From positions 1,607,053-1,671,052 of the forward strand of contig CM021315.1 in the NCBI GenBank assembly GCA_010645155.1: a stretch of 64,000 nucleotides of DNA, given 5' to 3'. Below the pieces are notes generated by a model. It was not told the DNA's origin. It saw nothing but the letters and a program-made list of their open reading frames with translations, and searched no databases. The position numbers and the translations under genes are program-made. Source of the DNA: Tigriopus japonicus. Its lineage: Eukaryota; Arthropoda; Copepoda; Harpacticoida; Harpacticidae. Of the stretch, positions 19,197-31,100 are shown one piece after another; position 1 is the first letter of the stretch, and every line of letters begins with the position of its first letter.

Positions 19197-19679
19197 ATGG
19201 CGGATTTGGATGAACTCTTGGACGACCTGACAGCCGAATTAGACGATAATTTGCATCCCCAAACACCCGTGCCTCATCTACCAGCGAGCTTACAATCAAC
19301 AACCACAATCCCAAAAAGGATTCCCAATTCATCTCTGACAAAGAAATGCAGCCCCGTCTTCTTGTCAGGTTCCATGACTGCCGTGGGATTGGGTTCTCAT
19401 GGAAGTCCCCGAAGTTGCGATAAACTCATCTGCCTGGCCTGTGATTGTAGAGTGGTGAGCTTTGACAATTATCAATGGACAGAAGATGTGGACTACCTCT
19501 TCTTGAGGAACAACTATCCTGATTTTTCAAGACTTCAATGTAATATGAGGCCCCGTCGAGGCTCCAGAGCGTACGCCTGTCAGTGTCAGCATCAAGATGC
19601 CGTCGAAACCAGGAAGATTGGGACCAATGTGGTCAGTTCCAGTTTGAAATGGACTTGCATGAGTCATCCCAGTTCGTGA
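19197..19679 (+). CDS. CFAP418: CFAP418 (C8orf37) cilia/photoreceptor protein
   Basis: This 160-residue protein matches human C8orf37/CFAP418 (207 residues), which acts at the ciliary base and in photoreceptor outer-segment membranes; its loss causes retinal dystrophy in people. The N-terminus MADLDELLDDL matches the human MAEDLDELLDE. The conserved C-terminal domain starts at KKCSPVFLSGS and includes CDKLICLACDCRVVSFDNY, YLFLRNNYPDFSRL and the cysteine pattern RAYACQCQ with a late C. It is shorter than human mainly because the variable linker is reduced. The frame is open 43 codons upstream without supporting similarity, so I start at the ATG at 19197. An acceptor-like CTTTCTTTTGAACAG ends at 19135, 61 nt before this ATG. 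Confidence 0.9.
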   Translation: MADLDELLDDLTAELDDNLHPQTPVPHLPASLQSTTTIPKRIPNSSLTKKCSPVFLSGSMTAVGLGSHGSPRSCDKLICLACDCRVVSFDNYQWTEDVDYLFLRNNYPDFSRLQCNMRPRRGSRAYACQCQHQDAVETRKIGTNVVSSSLKWTCMSHPSS

Positions 19680-21500
19680 CCGGTTTCTTCACTCGCAGAA
19701 GTCGCCAGATCAACATGAAGTTTTCTCCAAACTTTTGGAAAATCCCTTTTTTCTTGGACATAGTGCTTTGATACTATTCACACCAGTACATTTGTTACGT
19801 ATAAATATACCATTTGTGAACTGATTTAATGACATTTTTTTCTGCGGTTCGGGGTCTGCATATAAATTTGGACGTGTACATTACGTGACTCTTGGCTTGA
19901 GCATACTTCTTGACCATATCAGCCCTTTGAAAACAATTGCTTTTAGAATCTAGATGAGCAATTCCTGAACAATTCCTGTGTCCACCTAGCTAGGACCCGC
20001 TATCTTCCCTGGCGAGCTTGGGTTAGTCATATGTATTTTGTTTCTCTTTCACATTCGTTTCCAAGTCACATTTACGACTCCTCTCTCAAGTCTGACTGAG
20101 TGAGACGCCTGACAAGACGAGCTTAATGTCTAGTGGACTTCGACTACCTGTAAAACAAATCTAAGAATGCTTGCAGGGAGGTGGAGAGGTCTCTAGGTAG
20201 GTACATTCCTGTTGAAGATAACATGTGGACTTGAACAAAGGCGGAGGAGTTTTAATCTGATATCATTTCACAACTTCGCGGTGGTCCCATTGATCAAATG
20301 GTTGCTTTTCGTCCGTCAAACCAGATTTTTTTTCTCTCAACTCTTTCTTCCAAAATTTAATTTGACGAGTGGTCAACCTTAAAAGAATGGCAGGAAATTA
20401 TTGGATTATGCAGGCGAAAAGGGAACAGTGTGAGAGGCTTTCCCTTCTTGTTTCTAGTGTCTCTGCTCAAACCAAATGTGGAATAGACAAAGGTTTAGGG
20501 GGCAATGTAAGACGATATGTGGTAAGAAAATATGTATCTCTACGTTCTTTGAGAAAATGAACGTCCTTCACGAACGGTTTTAAAACATATCTCAAGTACA
20601 TGTGTTCATCTGACACAAAAGATCGGTGTACGAATATGCAGAGTGAACAGGTAATGTGATGTGATTCAAGACATGATAAATTTGATCATTACCTTACTTC
20701 AGCCATCTTGATTTAGTAGTTTAGGAATTGATCATATTCAGAATTCATTAAACATGAAACCTCAACGTCACTTATGACATGGATGGACTGGAGATGTTCA
20801 CGAGAAGGATTGAACCAAGAGGTCGGAGTCTGAAGTTAGCTTTTTTGGCTGTTGGTTAATTCAAGATTTATGTATGCATTTGCACAGCGAGAAGGCGAAA
20901 AAGGGTGGAGTAAAACTTGCGCATAAAGAAAAGTACTATCAACCTTTCTTTTCGTTTTTGTGATTCTCATCAAGTCAAAAAACAAACAACTAAGTAGTAA
21001 CCAGAGGCCATTGCTATAATCATAAAAAATCGCCATTGCAAGAAGAACAGATGTGCTTCGTTGTCTTGACATTTATCTTTGCGGAGTGTTGGCATGTGCA
21101 TTTGGAGCTCCTTCCGTTGATTTTGGGATAACACATGGACGTCTCAAATAAACGTATTGTCAGATTGCATAAAACTGTGATTGGATTTGTCAGTGTGAAA
21201 TTTATCAAGAATTGTGTCAGGATTATCAATCCTTTTGGAGGTCCGGTTTCTTAATCATGGTAAAGACGAGATACAGCCGTTTTCTTTTCTATTAGTTTTC
21301 TACAACTACTTGTTGTCCAGTATTATTTTTTCTCATCAATATTTCACATCATTATCTAATGTTTTCCAGCATTATTTGGCCCAAGATCGAAGGAAATCTG
21401 GACGGCGAGGCAATGGTCAGAACTGTGATTCATTATGAATCCATTGCTTGATTGCTTTCTTTTACAAAATATGCCTTCCTTGGTTGAGTAGACTAAACGC
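19680..21500. other. Intergenic stretch after CFAP418
   Basis: No coding region, RNA gene or clear repeat is supported here. Its right end (21493-21500, CTAAACGC) is the target-site duplication of the adjoining hAT element. Confidence 0.4.
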
Positions 21501-21863
21501 CAGGGGTAGGCAATCGGTGGGCCGCTGCCCACATGTGGGCCCAGGAGGTATGGCCGCCATGTGAATGAGAGTCGAGATGGTAGTAGACTGCTTATATTCC
21601 GACTAGAGTACATGCATATATATCACAGATCGAGTACTACTACGAGCGGCGAGCATACGCTCGCCACAGGCGAAGGCCCAAAATAGTGGGCCTGCGAGAC
21701 ATCCATAGTACTGTACTCGTGGGCCCCTTTGATTGGGCCCCTTTGGGCCTCTCTTTGATCGTTAATTTGTGGGCCCCTGAACCTACCAACGTCTGTTTGG
21801 TTGGCCCTGACAACATTTAAACAAACATGTGGGCCTTGGCCCAAAAGTGGTTGCCGACCCCTG
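21501..21863. mobile_element. Non-autonomous hAT element (363-bp MITE)
   Basis: The ends are inverted: CAGGGGTAGGCAATC on the left and the complement of CAGGGGTCGGCAACC on the right. This is the CAGGGGTCGGCAA-type terminus common in hAT transposons. The flanks form an 8-bp target-site duplication, CTAAACGC (21493-21500) and CTATACGC (21864-21871), with one mismatch. The interior is rich in TGGGCC words, including CCCACATGTGGGCC, and has no transposase ORF. Mobilisation would need a transposase made elsewhere. Confidence 0.87.
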
Positions 21864-21871
21864 CTATACGC

Positions 21872-23077
21872 AGTTTTCAATTTTCAGCTCAATTACACTA
21901 CAGAGTGAAAATTGTGCTTTTCTGCAAAGTCTAGCCCAAGTCCACTTCTTTTTTTTTGCTTACCACTGTTCGTAGGGAATACGAAGAATTACAGCTAGTT
22001 TTTCGAAGGTGGTCCAGTCTCCTAAGTATATTAGAAACGTTTGTAGGACTGCCTAGTATTGATGATTTTGAAATGTGATTTAAATGAAGTACTCAAATAA
22101 GGTTTTTTTTTCTCTTCTATTTAACCCTTTGACTCGAAATCGACTAAGCCTAATAATTCAATGCCACGGGGTGATCTTGAGAAATTACCTGAATGATGAT
22201 TACCAAATGCTAATGGGGGGTCTAGAAACGAAATTAAAAGTGGTTTTAGTTGAATAGTGGAATGGATCGGAACGAAATCCTACCCAATTTTCAAACTTTC
22301 ACGCTAATCTTGGAGGGAATTCGCCAATACTACAGCTGAAAACAACTGCAAGTCCATTTGCCTGCCCCCATTGATATTTAGCCACTTTATGTTGTACAAA
22401 AATTGCTGTATGATTGTTGCAATTTGCAAATCCATATTTTTGCACAAGACCATTTGATGGCGTTGTGAATGATTGTATTCTTTTATTACAGTGCACTAGT
22501 TCTGTTCATACTAATGCTTGTGTGTGTGTGTGTGTGCATTCGTAATGCGATTGGAATCTATCTCTCTTTTCTTCTTGAAGACTAATTGAGCATTGTCAAA
22601 GAGGGGCCTCCAAAGTCAGAGAGGGGGACCATCAACTACTAGGGTCAAATCAACTGCTAGAATCCTGTCAATGTCGATTTCTAAGATCGAATGTGAACAA
22701 TGTGAAATGCCTTTGGGTTCCTGTTGAGAAAATAATGCGCAGCAAGTAACTAGGACATACTTTGAACTCAAAAATTAGTCGTTTTTAACGAGACACTCTC
22801 CTGCTAATCTATGTAGACTGGACTATTCTTGATGAAAAGCTTGATGAGATACATCAAATATTGTAGCAAAAACTCTCGAAATTGTCACAGGAAGCTTTCC
22901 ATGTGCTAAATGTCTCCCCGAACAATTCAATTCAGGTCATTCCAGAGGGAGGACGGATTTAATCCCAGTCGCAAAGTGAGGCAGGGCGCACATTTATCTG
23001 TTTTTTCAGTCGAGTAGGTCTGTGACTTATTGTTTTTGTTATGACAGACTCTCGTCATTGTTCTACGTAAGTTCCAC
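21872..23077. other. Spacer between hAT elements
   Basis: No gene is supported. It contains a (TG)n microsatellite at 22519-22536. Its right end (23070-23077) is the target-site duplication AGTTCCAC of the next element. Confidence 0.4.
22519..22536. repeat. (TG)9 microsatellite
   Basis: An uninterrupted TG dinucleotide tract of 18 bases in the spacer between two hAT elements. Confidence 0.85.
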
Positions 23078-24539
23078 CAGGGTTGCCAACTGGCGATTTC
23101 TATCGCCAGATTTCACGAATCTGGCGATTTTGAAACGAGTCTGGCCATAGAAAAATTAATCTGGCGAAATCAGCTGATCTGGTAGTAAATCTGGCGATTT
23201 TTGTATTTCTGGCGATAAATTTGGCAAATTGAGCAAATTTGGCGAAAAATTAGGCGAAATCGGGGAACTTTGGCGAAAAAAATTGGCAATATCGCCCATT
23301 TTTGGCGATAACTCAGGCAAATTTTGATTCTCTCTTTATGATTTTGACTTTTATTCTGACTGAAAACCAAGGATTAAATATTTCAGATGACAATCACTAA
23401 AGGGGAAGAGCTTTGACCAAAGTATTGTTTCTTGATTTGATTGTGCTTTAACCAAGAACATGAAAATTTTGTTTCACTCTTCGGATGTAGAACTTACTTC
23501 CTCCCTCTTTGCGACGAATCTATCGATTAGACGACCCATCATAAGTTTTTAAGTCTCATCTAGACGACTTGTTATCCACTATGTCCTATGGGCAGGGCAT
23601 TGGGCATGCCCTTTATGGGGCAGCTAATTCCAACTCCCTTACAGACCGATGCTTTTATCAGACATGACTTTTCCCCACACGGGTTTTCTCTTTTTTTCCT
23701 TTTACATGGAATGACATTCTGTGTACCAGTTAAAATCGGTAAAAAATGCATTCAAGAATTTTTAACAAGCGAGTTTTGGAAAAAGAGACTTTATGAAGTC
23801 AAAAGCTTCGGCAAATGCATGTCTAACTGATTTAAAAAAATTCCCTATTTGATTTTCCAAATGGTAGGGCCAATTGAAATCCTAAATAAACTGTTCATCC
23901 TATTATTTTGCGATTGTGCCCGTTTGGTTTTGGTTACGCCCTCTTTATGTTCTATTACTCAATCTATTATCATATGGTCAAATTACACGGCAGGAACAAT
24001 GTCTTGATATAAAAATGTGTTATTTATTTTTTGAGTGATCACGTCACATTTTGGGATTTTTTAATGGCAATTGGTCAGATTTCGTTAACGTAATAATAAT
24101 ACCATTAACATTGCTTTTAAAGAGTTATAAATTTCATAGCATTTCAGAAAAGAGTCCGAAAGATTTTGTTACTTGGCATCACTAAAATTTCAATTTTGTT
24201 CACAAATTACAAACCAAAACGCGTTCTAAGTGCTACTAATGAAAATTTATGAAGGAAAGTCAATATGGTGGCATTCCGTTTTTCTTCGAGAACTTTTGTC
24301 ATGAAATGTGTATCAAAAGATAAAAGTTGAAATAAAAGTTGAAAAACAAAACTGAAGAATTGACCATTTGAGGTATTCCTTGATGATTACTTCAGCATGA
24401 TTGACTATTTATGTACATAAGGTTGTTAGTAAAACGAAATTTGGCGAAAATCTGGCGATTTTTCAAATGAGGTGGCGAATTCTGGCGAATTTCGGTGGCA
24501 AATCTGGCGATAAGAGCCGTCGAAGACCTGGCAACCCTG
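23078..24539. mobile_element. Non-autonomous hAT element with TGGCGA subterminal repeats
   Basis: The left end reads CAGGGTTGCCAACTGG and the right end is the complement of CAGGGTTGCCAGGT. The flanks are an exact 8-bp target-site duplication, AGTTCCAC at 23070-23077 and 24540-24547. These features fit the hAT superfamily. The first ~250 bp hold eight TGGCGA words and the last ~110 bp hold five, nearly all on the plus strand at both ends, commonly as TCTGGCGAT or TCTGGCGAA. The ~1.1-kb centre is A+T-rich and has no transposase ORF. Subterminal repeats of this kind usually bind transposase. Same-direction copies at both ends are less usual. Confidence 0.87.
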
Positions 24540-24547
24540 AGTTCCAC

Positions 24548-25526
24548 TCCCCCCATGATCCTATCCTTCTCTTTGACATCAAGGAACGTCGCTTCCCGCA
24601 CAGACATTTGAACAAATCCTACCCTGCCACTCTGATACGTTCAGGTCTCGGTGGTCATACTGTTACAAATGTACCCCCACTCTTCAGTCCCCACGGTCCC
24701 CACACCCTTGTGCAGAAGAAAGTGCAACGACATCTCAAGTCACAGTCGACCACCAAAACTACCCAGGGGGTCGCAACTGGGGGCTACTTAACTGGTAGAC
24801 CATCTCAGCCCATCCATCGTCACTCACTCGCACCCATGACCCGTCGTATGTGGTACATAAAGTGCGCACGCATCCATGTTACGGTTTCAGAACGGGCAAC
24901 TATCTCTGCATACATGCAGTCGGGTAGCTAACTAAAAAGATCGACGACGAGGGGCCCCAATAGTTATGAGGACACAAAGAAGACAAATTTCACCCTGCCA
25001 TTGAAGTTGCTTGTCTTTGAGATTAGTTGTACTCATTTCATGCTTGGTTAAGAAGGCCACCACCCAAACGGCGGCTCGGAAGCGTCATGCAGGTATTGAA
25101 TGGACATTTCTGAACAACTCTTGAGGAGATGCTAATCACTGAAATTTTAGATTTCTCACGCAAACCCGTAACTTCTTGTCAATTCACGCAGACGCTGGAG
25201 AAAAGTTGTGTTTTCTTTCACACAAGGGTTCATCGTGACATTCGAATAACTCAACAGCTTGAGGTCAAATGTGAAATGAATACTTAAATAGTTGTTTTGC
25301 CTTCGACCAATAAGTATTTTACGAGAGATACTGTCTTTTCGAAGCAAAGCTATAATTTTTAATATCTACGTTAAATATTATGTTGCAGAAGGACTGTTTT
25401 AATTGGAACTGACCAAATTTTATGAGGATTCTCCATAAATGACGTCTGGATCACTTTCTTTCGAAATGCATTTGTTGAATGAGAGAGAGACACTTTGTGC
25501 CCACATGCTATCTTCTCTAGAACTTG
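24548..25526. other. Spacer between hAT elements
   Basis: No gene is supported. The stretch is locally C-rich (24548-24900) and otherwise unremarkable. Its right edge adjoins the CTGATCAT duplication of the next element. Confidence 0.4.
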
Positions 25527-25534
25527 CTGATCAT

Positions 25535-26744
25535 TAGGGACGGGCAGAAAGTGCAAATAAATTGACCGTTATAGTTACCAAAAGTTGCAGAAAAATGTAC
25601 CCAAAAGTGCAAAACAAAGTGCAGAAAAGGTTGAAAGTGCAAATAAATGTCAAAAAAAGAGCAAATTACTTGCATTTGGACTTTTGTCATTCATGGTCAG
25701 AGCACCTACGGTGCTTAATTGAGCTGGAGAAGTCATTTATAACTTTCAAAGACATTTGAGACTAGTTTTGAGATGAAGAGACATTACCGCACAAGTAATT
25801 GAGTTCTATTTATTAAGTCACGACCAAAAAAGGATATAAAGTCATTTAAAATACACCAGAAAACAACCTTCTGAATTTTCCATTCCTACATAAGGTGGTC
25901 TCATGGTACCTAAAAGATTGTCGAACTCTATTGAGGCATTGTTTTATATGGCTTAACCAAAGTCTGTTTTCGCCCTTCGAGAATGTTGTTCAAAAGTAGC
26001 CATTGAAAATTTCACGGAAAAATAGATTTCACCAATACTTAAGACAACCTGCGACCCACGGGTGCCTTACAATTGTATCAAAGAATGTTTAAAGTCACAT
26101 TACTTCAATATTTGGCCCGTGACATAATTACTAGAACTCAATTTCAACTGTGGCATTATATCCGCGCCTTAAATCAGGTCTCAAATATCTTTGGAATTCA
26201 AAAATTATGTCGCCGAGTCAATTAAGCACCGTGGTCTGCTACATTGATATATCCTTAGCTTGATGTTTTCAAGTTTATTATGGCCTTTTTTAGAAAAAGC
26301 AATCTTAGTAGGCAATCAAACCTATGCCTACAATCTACATTATTTGTCTGAACCTTCCATTCCCATAACTTGAGTTTCTTTAGGTTTGATATTTGATGGT
26401 TGCATGCAATGAGATTCATTACTCAGGGAATGGGATGCTATTATTAAAAGCAAGGTGAAGAATTAACTGTGAGGTAAATGTCTGAAATGCACATATTTCT
26501 TCAAGGTGCTGAGAATGTTTGATTGCAAATGGAAGCTTTTATGACAAGTTCTAAATTTGATCTTGAAATTAAAAATGATTTTTAAAAGTCACTATAGATT
26601 CTTAAAACCTGAAATTTTCTTTACAATTTGTCAATTTTGGCCAAAATCGTAAATAAAAAGTGCAAATAAAGGCGAAAAGTGCAAAAAGGCAGAAAAATGG
26701 GTTTATGTTACCAAAAATCTTTTTACACTATTTGCCCCTCCCCA
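25535..26744. mobile_element. Non-autonomous hAT element with AAGTGCAAATAAA subterminal repeats
   Basis: The left end TAGGGACGGGC and the right end, complement of TGGGGAGGGGC, are short imperfect inverted repeats of the TAGGG-type seen in hAT elements. The flanks are an exact 8-bp target-site duplication, CTGATCAT at 25527-25534 and 26745-26752. Both subterminal zones carry AAGTGCAAATAAA-like words in the same orientation (at least three copies left, two right). Both also carry GTTACCAAAA and GCAGAAAAATG, in swapped order. No transposase ORF is present. The element is 1210 bp. Confidence 0.82.
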
Positions 26745-27002
26745 CTGATCATAATTCGTAGAGACCCTTATATAGAGCCTGGCCAGCAAAATCTATGAAT
26801 GCCTGACCGACACATATCTGTGTCTGTGACGTCTTCCAACTTGTGGAAAGCGTAAGTTCATGATTAAAGGAAACCTTTTTTATCAGAAACACATCTAAAG
26901 TAATTAGTTCATTTGATAGTGCAGTTTGGTTTGTGAATTTCTTCAAGCCTGCTGCAAAGGTGTCTAAAGTATATGCCTGTTATGTAAAAAGTGATTTTAA
27001 TT

Positions 27003-27180
27003 AAGGAAGCCAGAGTGGCCACGCGAACTAGCGCGTTCTTAAAAGTGCCGAGTGTAAGTGCTTCCCCAGACGGCGTAGGTTCGAATCCTGTTGGGGGTCG
27101 GATTGAAGCTGTCGGGAGAAATCCTTCAATTTACAAATTCAAATATGTATCGGTAATAAAAAATCCGAAAAAAAAAATTA
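27003..27180 (+). mobile_element. tRNA-Leu-like SINE with A-rich tail
   Basis: A perfect pol III box B, GGTTCGAATCC, lies at 27078-27088. A box-A-like AGCCAGAGTGG lies about 60 nt upstream. GACGGCGTAGGTTCGAATCC resembles the variable and T arms of tRNA-Leu. The T stem forms with two wobble pairs, but the acceptor and D stems do not pair, so this is not a working tRNA gene. About 70 nt of unrelated body and an A-run (about 27168-27177) follow, as in SINEs. The exact ends and target-site duplication are uncertain. Confidence 0.6.
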
Positions 27181-28128
27181 AATTAGTGTGCAGTTTAAAC
27201 AAGCATCAATTAATGTCCCACGATCGAGTGACTGACAACTCAATCTACAAAGAAGTACTCTGGAAAATAAAGTTTTGCATGCTCAAAGCTATTCATAAGG
27301 ACATGAAGCTTGGTCTTCAATCCTGCCAACCAACAAGTATTTTGATAAGAGCACAATTTGGTTGCTCGTCGGTTGTCAACGGCATTCCATTATTTGAGTA
27401 ACATGTACATTTAACACTGTTAATGGCTAAGTTCAACTAGCTTTACATTTTAACTGTCCATCTCGTTTTTGCTTTTTTTTGTCCCCATCTTGAACCTCAA
27501 ATTGTTCTAATGTATTTGGGTTCAAACAGTCAGCATTAAGCACCCTTGGGCTGAGTGACTGAAGAGCTGAATGGAATCCACGCAACTAACTGGTGAACAG
27601 AACAAATTTCGTGCGCAGCCATCCGTTCCCCCAACGCTCAAACCCAAATCTTTGCTGAGATGCAAACAGTCATCCTTAAAGTAAACGATCGCCTTTGCCC
27701 CTCACGAATATCCCTAAATTGGAAAAAAATATTTCATTAAAACCCACAAACTGTCGAAAATCCATCTGGTTCACATTTGGAGCAATTCAACTTGAGAAGT
27801 TTCGAAGTTCAATCCTATTATGGCCGATTTTCTTCAAGTCTCCAGAGCCGAAACAATCATCAGTTGCGTTGGTATTTGGGTCCACAGTATCCTTTTGTTG
27901 AATATCTAGTGGATTTGTGTGGAACAAATGGTTTTTGAATGGAGAAGAAAGGACACTTTTCCCTCAATTCCTACATCGGGCGACTGAAGAATCTCAAAGA
28001 TGGTGTGTCTGAAAAATTCAGAGTATTGGGATGCTTGCTGGCTGGCATTGCAACACCTCTTTCTTGGCACTCTCCCTTCTTCTTTTGTGGTTCTACCACC
28101 AAAGCTACCAAAACTAACCCATCCATAG

Positions 28129-28164
28129 TTGGTTGGTTGGTTGGTTGGTTGGTTGGTTGGTTGG
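28129..28164 (+). repeat. (TTGG)9 microsatellite
   Basis: Nine uninterrupted TTGG units. Shorter TTGG or CCAA tracts recur across the following 25 kb and within a receptor intron near 53916. Confidence 0.9.
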
Positions 28165-31100
28165 TGGGTCGGTCGACCCTGGGTTGCTTTAATGGTAAGC
28201 AAGCATTCCGGCCATTTCTTTCTCCCCCTCTCTTCCCGCAATTGAGCCAGTGAGTCAGCGTCTCTTGGGGGTTCTGAAATAGCTCGAGTACATCAAATCC
28301 ATCCCAAATTACTATTACCCAACTCTCTCGATGGCTTGCCTTTTCTAACGTTGCTTTCTTAACTCCCTGGAGATGGAAAAAGTGCGAGCGGATCGGATTT
28401 CCCCTCTTCATCGTCTATCGGTGGATGAGCGGACTTTCATCCAACCGAGCCAGTCGAAGCCGCCAGATTGGGCACACCAAGTATGTTGACCAAAGTTTGC
28501 CACCCTTAGACAAATATACAGAGACTCCATCTATACCCGCATCCCCTCAGCCGTAACGGAGACTAGCGGGAGCATCAGGCTCGTTGGCTCCTCCGTTTTC
28601 TTCTTCTCTGTCTTTTTCTCCTTGATCCCTATGGACTGTGTCTTCTTGCCCCTGTAGACTGGGAGATTGATTAAAGTCAATATTTTGGTCTACACGTACA
28701 ACAAGTCTACCTACTGGGGAGAGCCATAATCGAACGACCAAGGTTCTCGTAGTATTCGTTTGAGGGAAGAGCTTCCGAACGAGATGAACGACGATGTGTA
28801 TGTACGCAGTACTACACTAGTGCTGCCGTGGAGATGTATGTAGTACTGTATGTACGTAGAGGGAAGTGACCCCCAGGAACAATCATCGGGTGGGATTCAG
28901 ACCTATTTATACAAGCCGGGGATCATGAGATATACGTTTATCATTTATTGTGTACACTCTATGAGTATGGGGTATTGAAATGGATCGCTTCTCCTCACCC
29001 TACTCTCCACTTGTGCCCTTGCGTCTCAACAGAAGTGGCAAGGTTGAAAAATAAATCATTCAAGTCTCGATCTGTTTCATGGATGTAGCTTTCCTGTGGT
29101 TCATTTTTCTTGACAATGCCCCTGGTTTGGGATATCTAAAAACGGTACCAGCCTAGATTAGGCTCTTAGATTCAAAACAACCAGAGCATCAAAATTAGAA
29201 ATTATAAGGATCTCTTCTACCTATGATACCTATTATCAAAATCGTCTTGCCACACAGTATTTGAATCTTTGATTTGTCCTTGGCGATGAAAGATACTGCA
29301 AAAAATGTGTTCGTAGTTAGGAATCTTCCTTCTCTGGTACATTTTAATATTATATTGTTTACGCCTGAATGGGGATCTAATTACAGGTCTGTTTTACTAC
29401 ATTAGCACCCTTTATTCCTTCGAGGATGTTTTTCTCCCTTCCTAATGCTTTGAAAGCCTAGTGAGAGAACGAAAGAGACCCATTCATTTCCTTTCTGTCA
29501 CTCTAGGAGCGGAAGTTTGTCGATGAATTTGATCCATTCTCTGAAAGCTTTTTTCGTTTAATTTTCTTCTCCTCAACAGTGCTCGTTGAGTGAAGAATAT
29601 GCTACCAAGATAAACTTGAACAGCTAATACGAATTTTGCCTGAAAACATGAACCACATTAGGAGTAAAGGACCTATTCCGACGCACAACTGAATGTGGAA
29701 GAGGTACGTAATTCCCATGTTTTGCCAAGAGATTCCCAACACGAATCAATAATTGGGACTGAACAAGATTTCCAAGATTCAGGCAAAGCTCTGGTGCCTT
29801 GAACAAAGTGCAGCGTTGTTTTTTAGGTAGATTAGGACAGATATTGGGATTCCCAATATTGGATGAAAACACAACAGAGGAGAATGAACCCGAGCGCTTG
29901 CGAAGCACTTTTTGTTCAGTGTTTATCGTACTTCTTGGGTCTCTCAATTGACAAGGTTCCCGCTGTGAAGTGAGTAATGAGACTCATTCTCCAACACAGT
30001 ATGTGTAAACTTTTTTTTGATGAATTTTATTCAGTCTGAGCTCGTTTGTTTTCCAACTGGTTCATGTTGTAGGGAAATAACTTGAGTTGAGACTACTTTG
30101 AAGCGGTGCTGGTATTAGAAAAGGCAATCATTTTTCTTAAGGGGAAAGGAAATATGGCTTGTGGTGCCTCAGCACTTGATAAAAGAAAAAAAAAAGACTC
30201 AAGTCTACCTCAAACACGACGTATTTATTCTTATTTTTGAAACGTTGATCCTCAGTGATTACTCACTCTGACGACAATGATGGTAATCCTCATGAATCTG
30301 TTTTATGACGGTCAAAACGGCGTTTTTATCAACTCAAATCATTCATTTTTCCTAATGCCAAAGTTGCTACAGCATGAAAAACGTCTTCTGACCTCTTTTC
30401 ACTTAAGAGAAATGTCAAGATGATGACAGAATCGGGCCCCTTGGGACGAAAACCGCCAATTTCAACTCTTTTTTTTTGTTCCCAAACAGAGTTGGACAAG
30501 GCGTCATCCTGTTAGTTGACGTTGCTTTTTTCGTTCTTTGGCTGCAAAAGAAGAACGACCAAAGCAGAGCGAGTGAAGGCCATTTGCGTGTGAAACAAGT
30601 TGATTCAAGTTTCACATCGTAAAGGAGGCCGGGATTAAGCCACTAATAAAATGGTACTTTGAGATCGTATCTGCGAGAAAAATCTGTTTTCTCCATCCGA
30701 GTCTAAACGAATCAAAACTATCCACTTTGTCTCATGTGAAGGGTTTAAAATAAAGTTCCAACTAACCATTTTTGCCAAGATAAACAAGTCGTGGGGTTTG
30801 TGATGCTGTTTCAAAAGTTGGCCAAAGTTTGTCTGCACTTTTGTTTGCGAAAGATTTTGAGCCAACTGTTTATCAGTATAAAAACAGTAGGCGTTACAGA
30901 TCAAAAAACATTTGTAATTGAGCTTCGATGGAAGTAACGGACATTTTCTTAAAACCAATAGCAACACTTCTCCTCGGAATTTTAAATGTTTTATTAGAAA
31001 GTACAAATGAAATTCAAATTTTGAGCATTGTCGGCACCTTTGAACAACACTACTTTGCACTTGCCAAAGAATTTCTCCTAGCGTTTAAAGATCCTATAAT

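Noticed and set aside
24401..24931. A 176-codon frame on the plus strand
   Set aside because: It begins inside the hAT right end and runs across the insertion boundary into flanking DNA, so it cannot be an old gene.
27003..27100. A functional tRNA-Leu gene
   Set aside because: Box B is perfect, but the acceptor and D stems do not pair and the anticodon stem is broken, so a SINE fits better.
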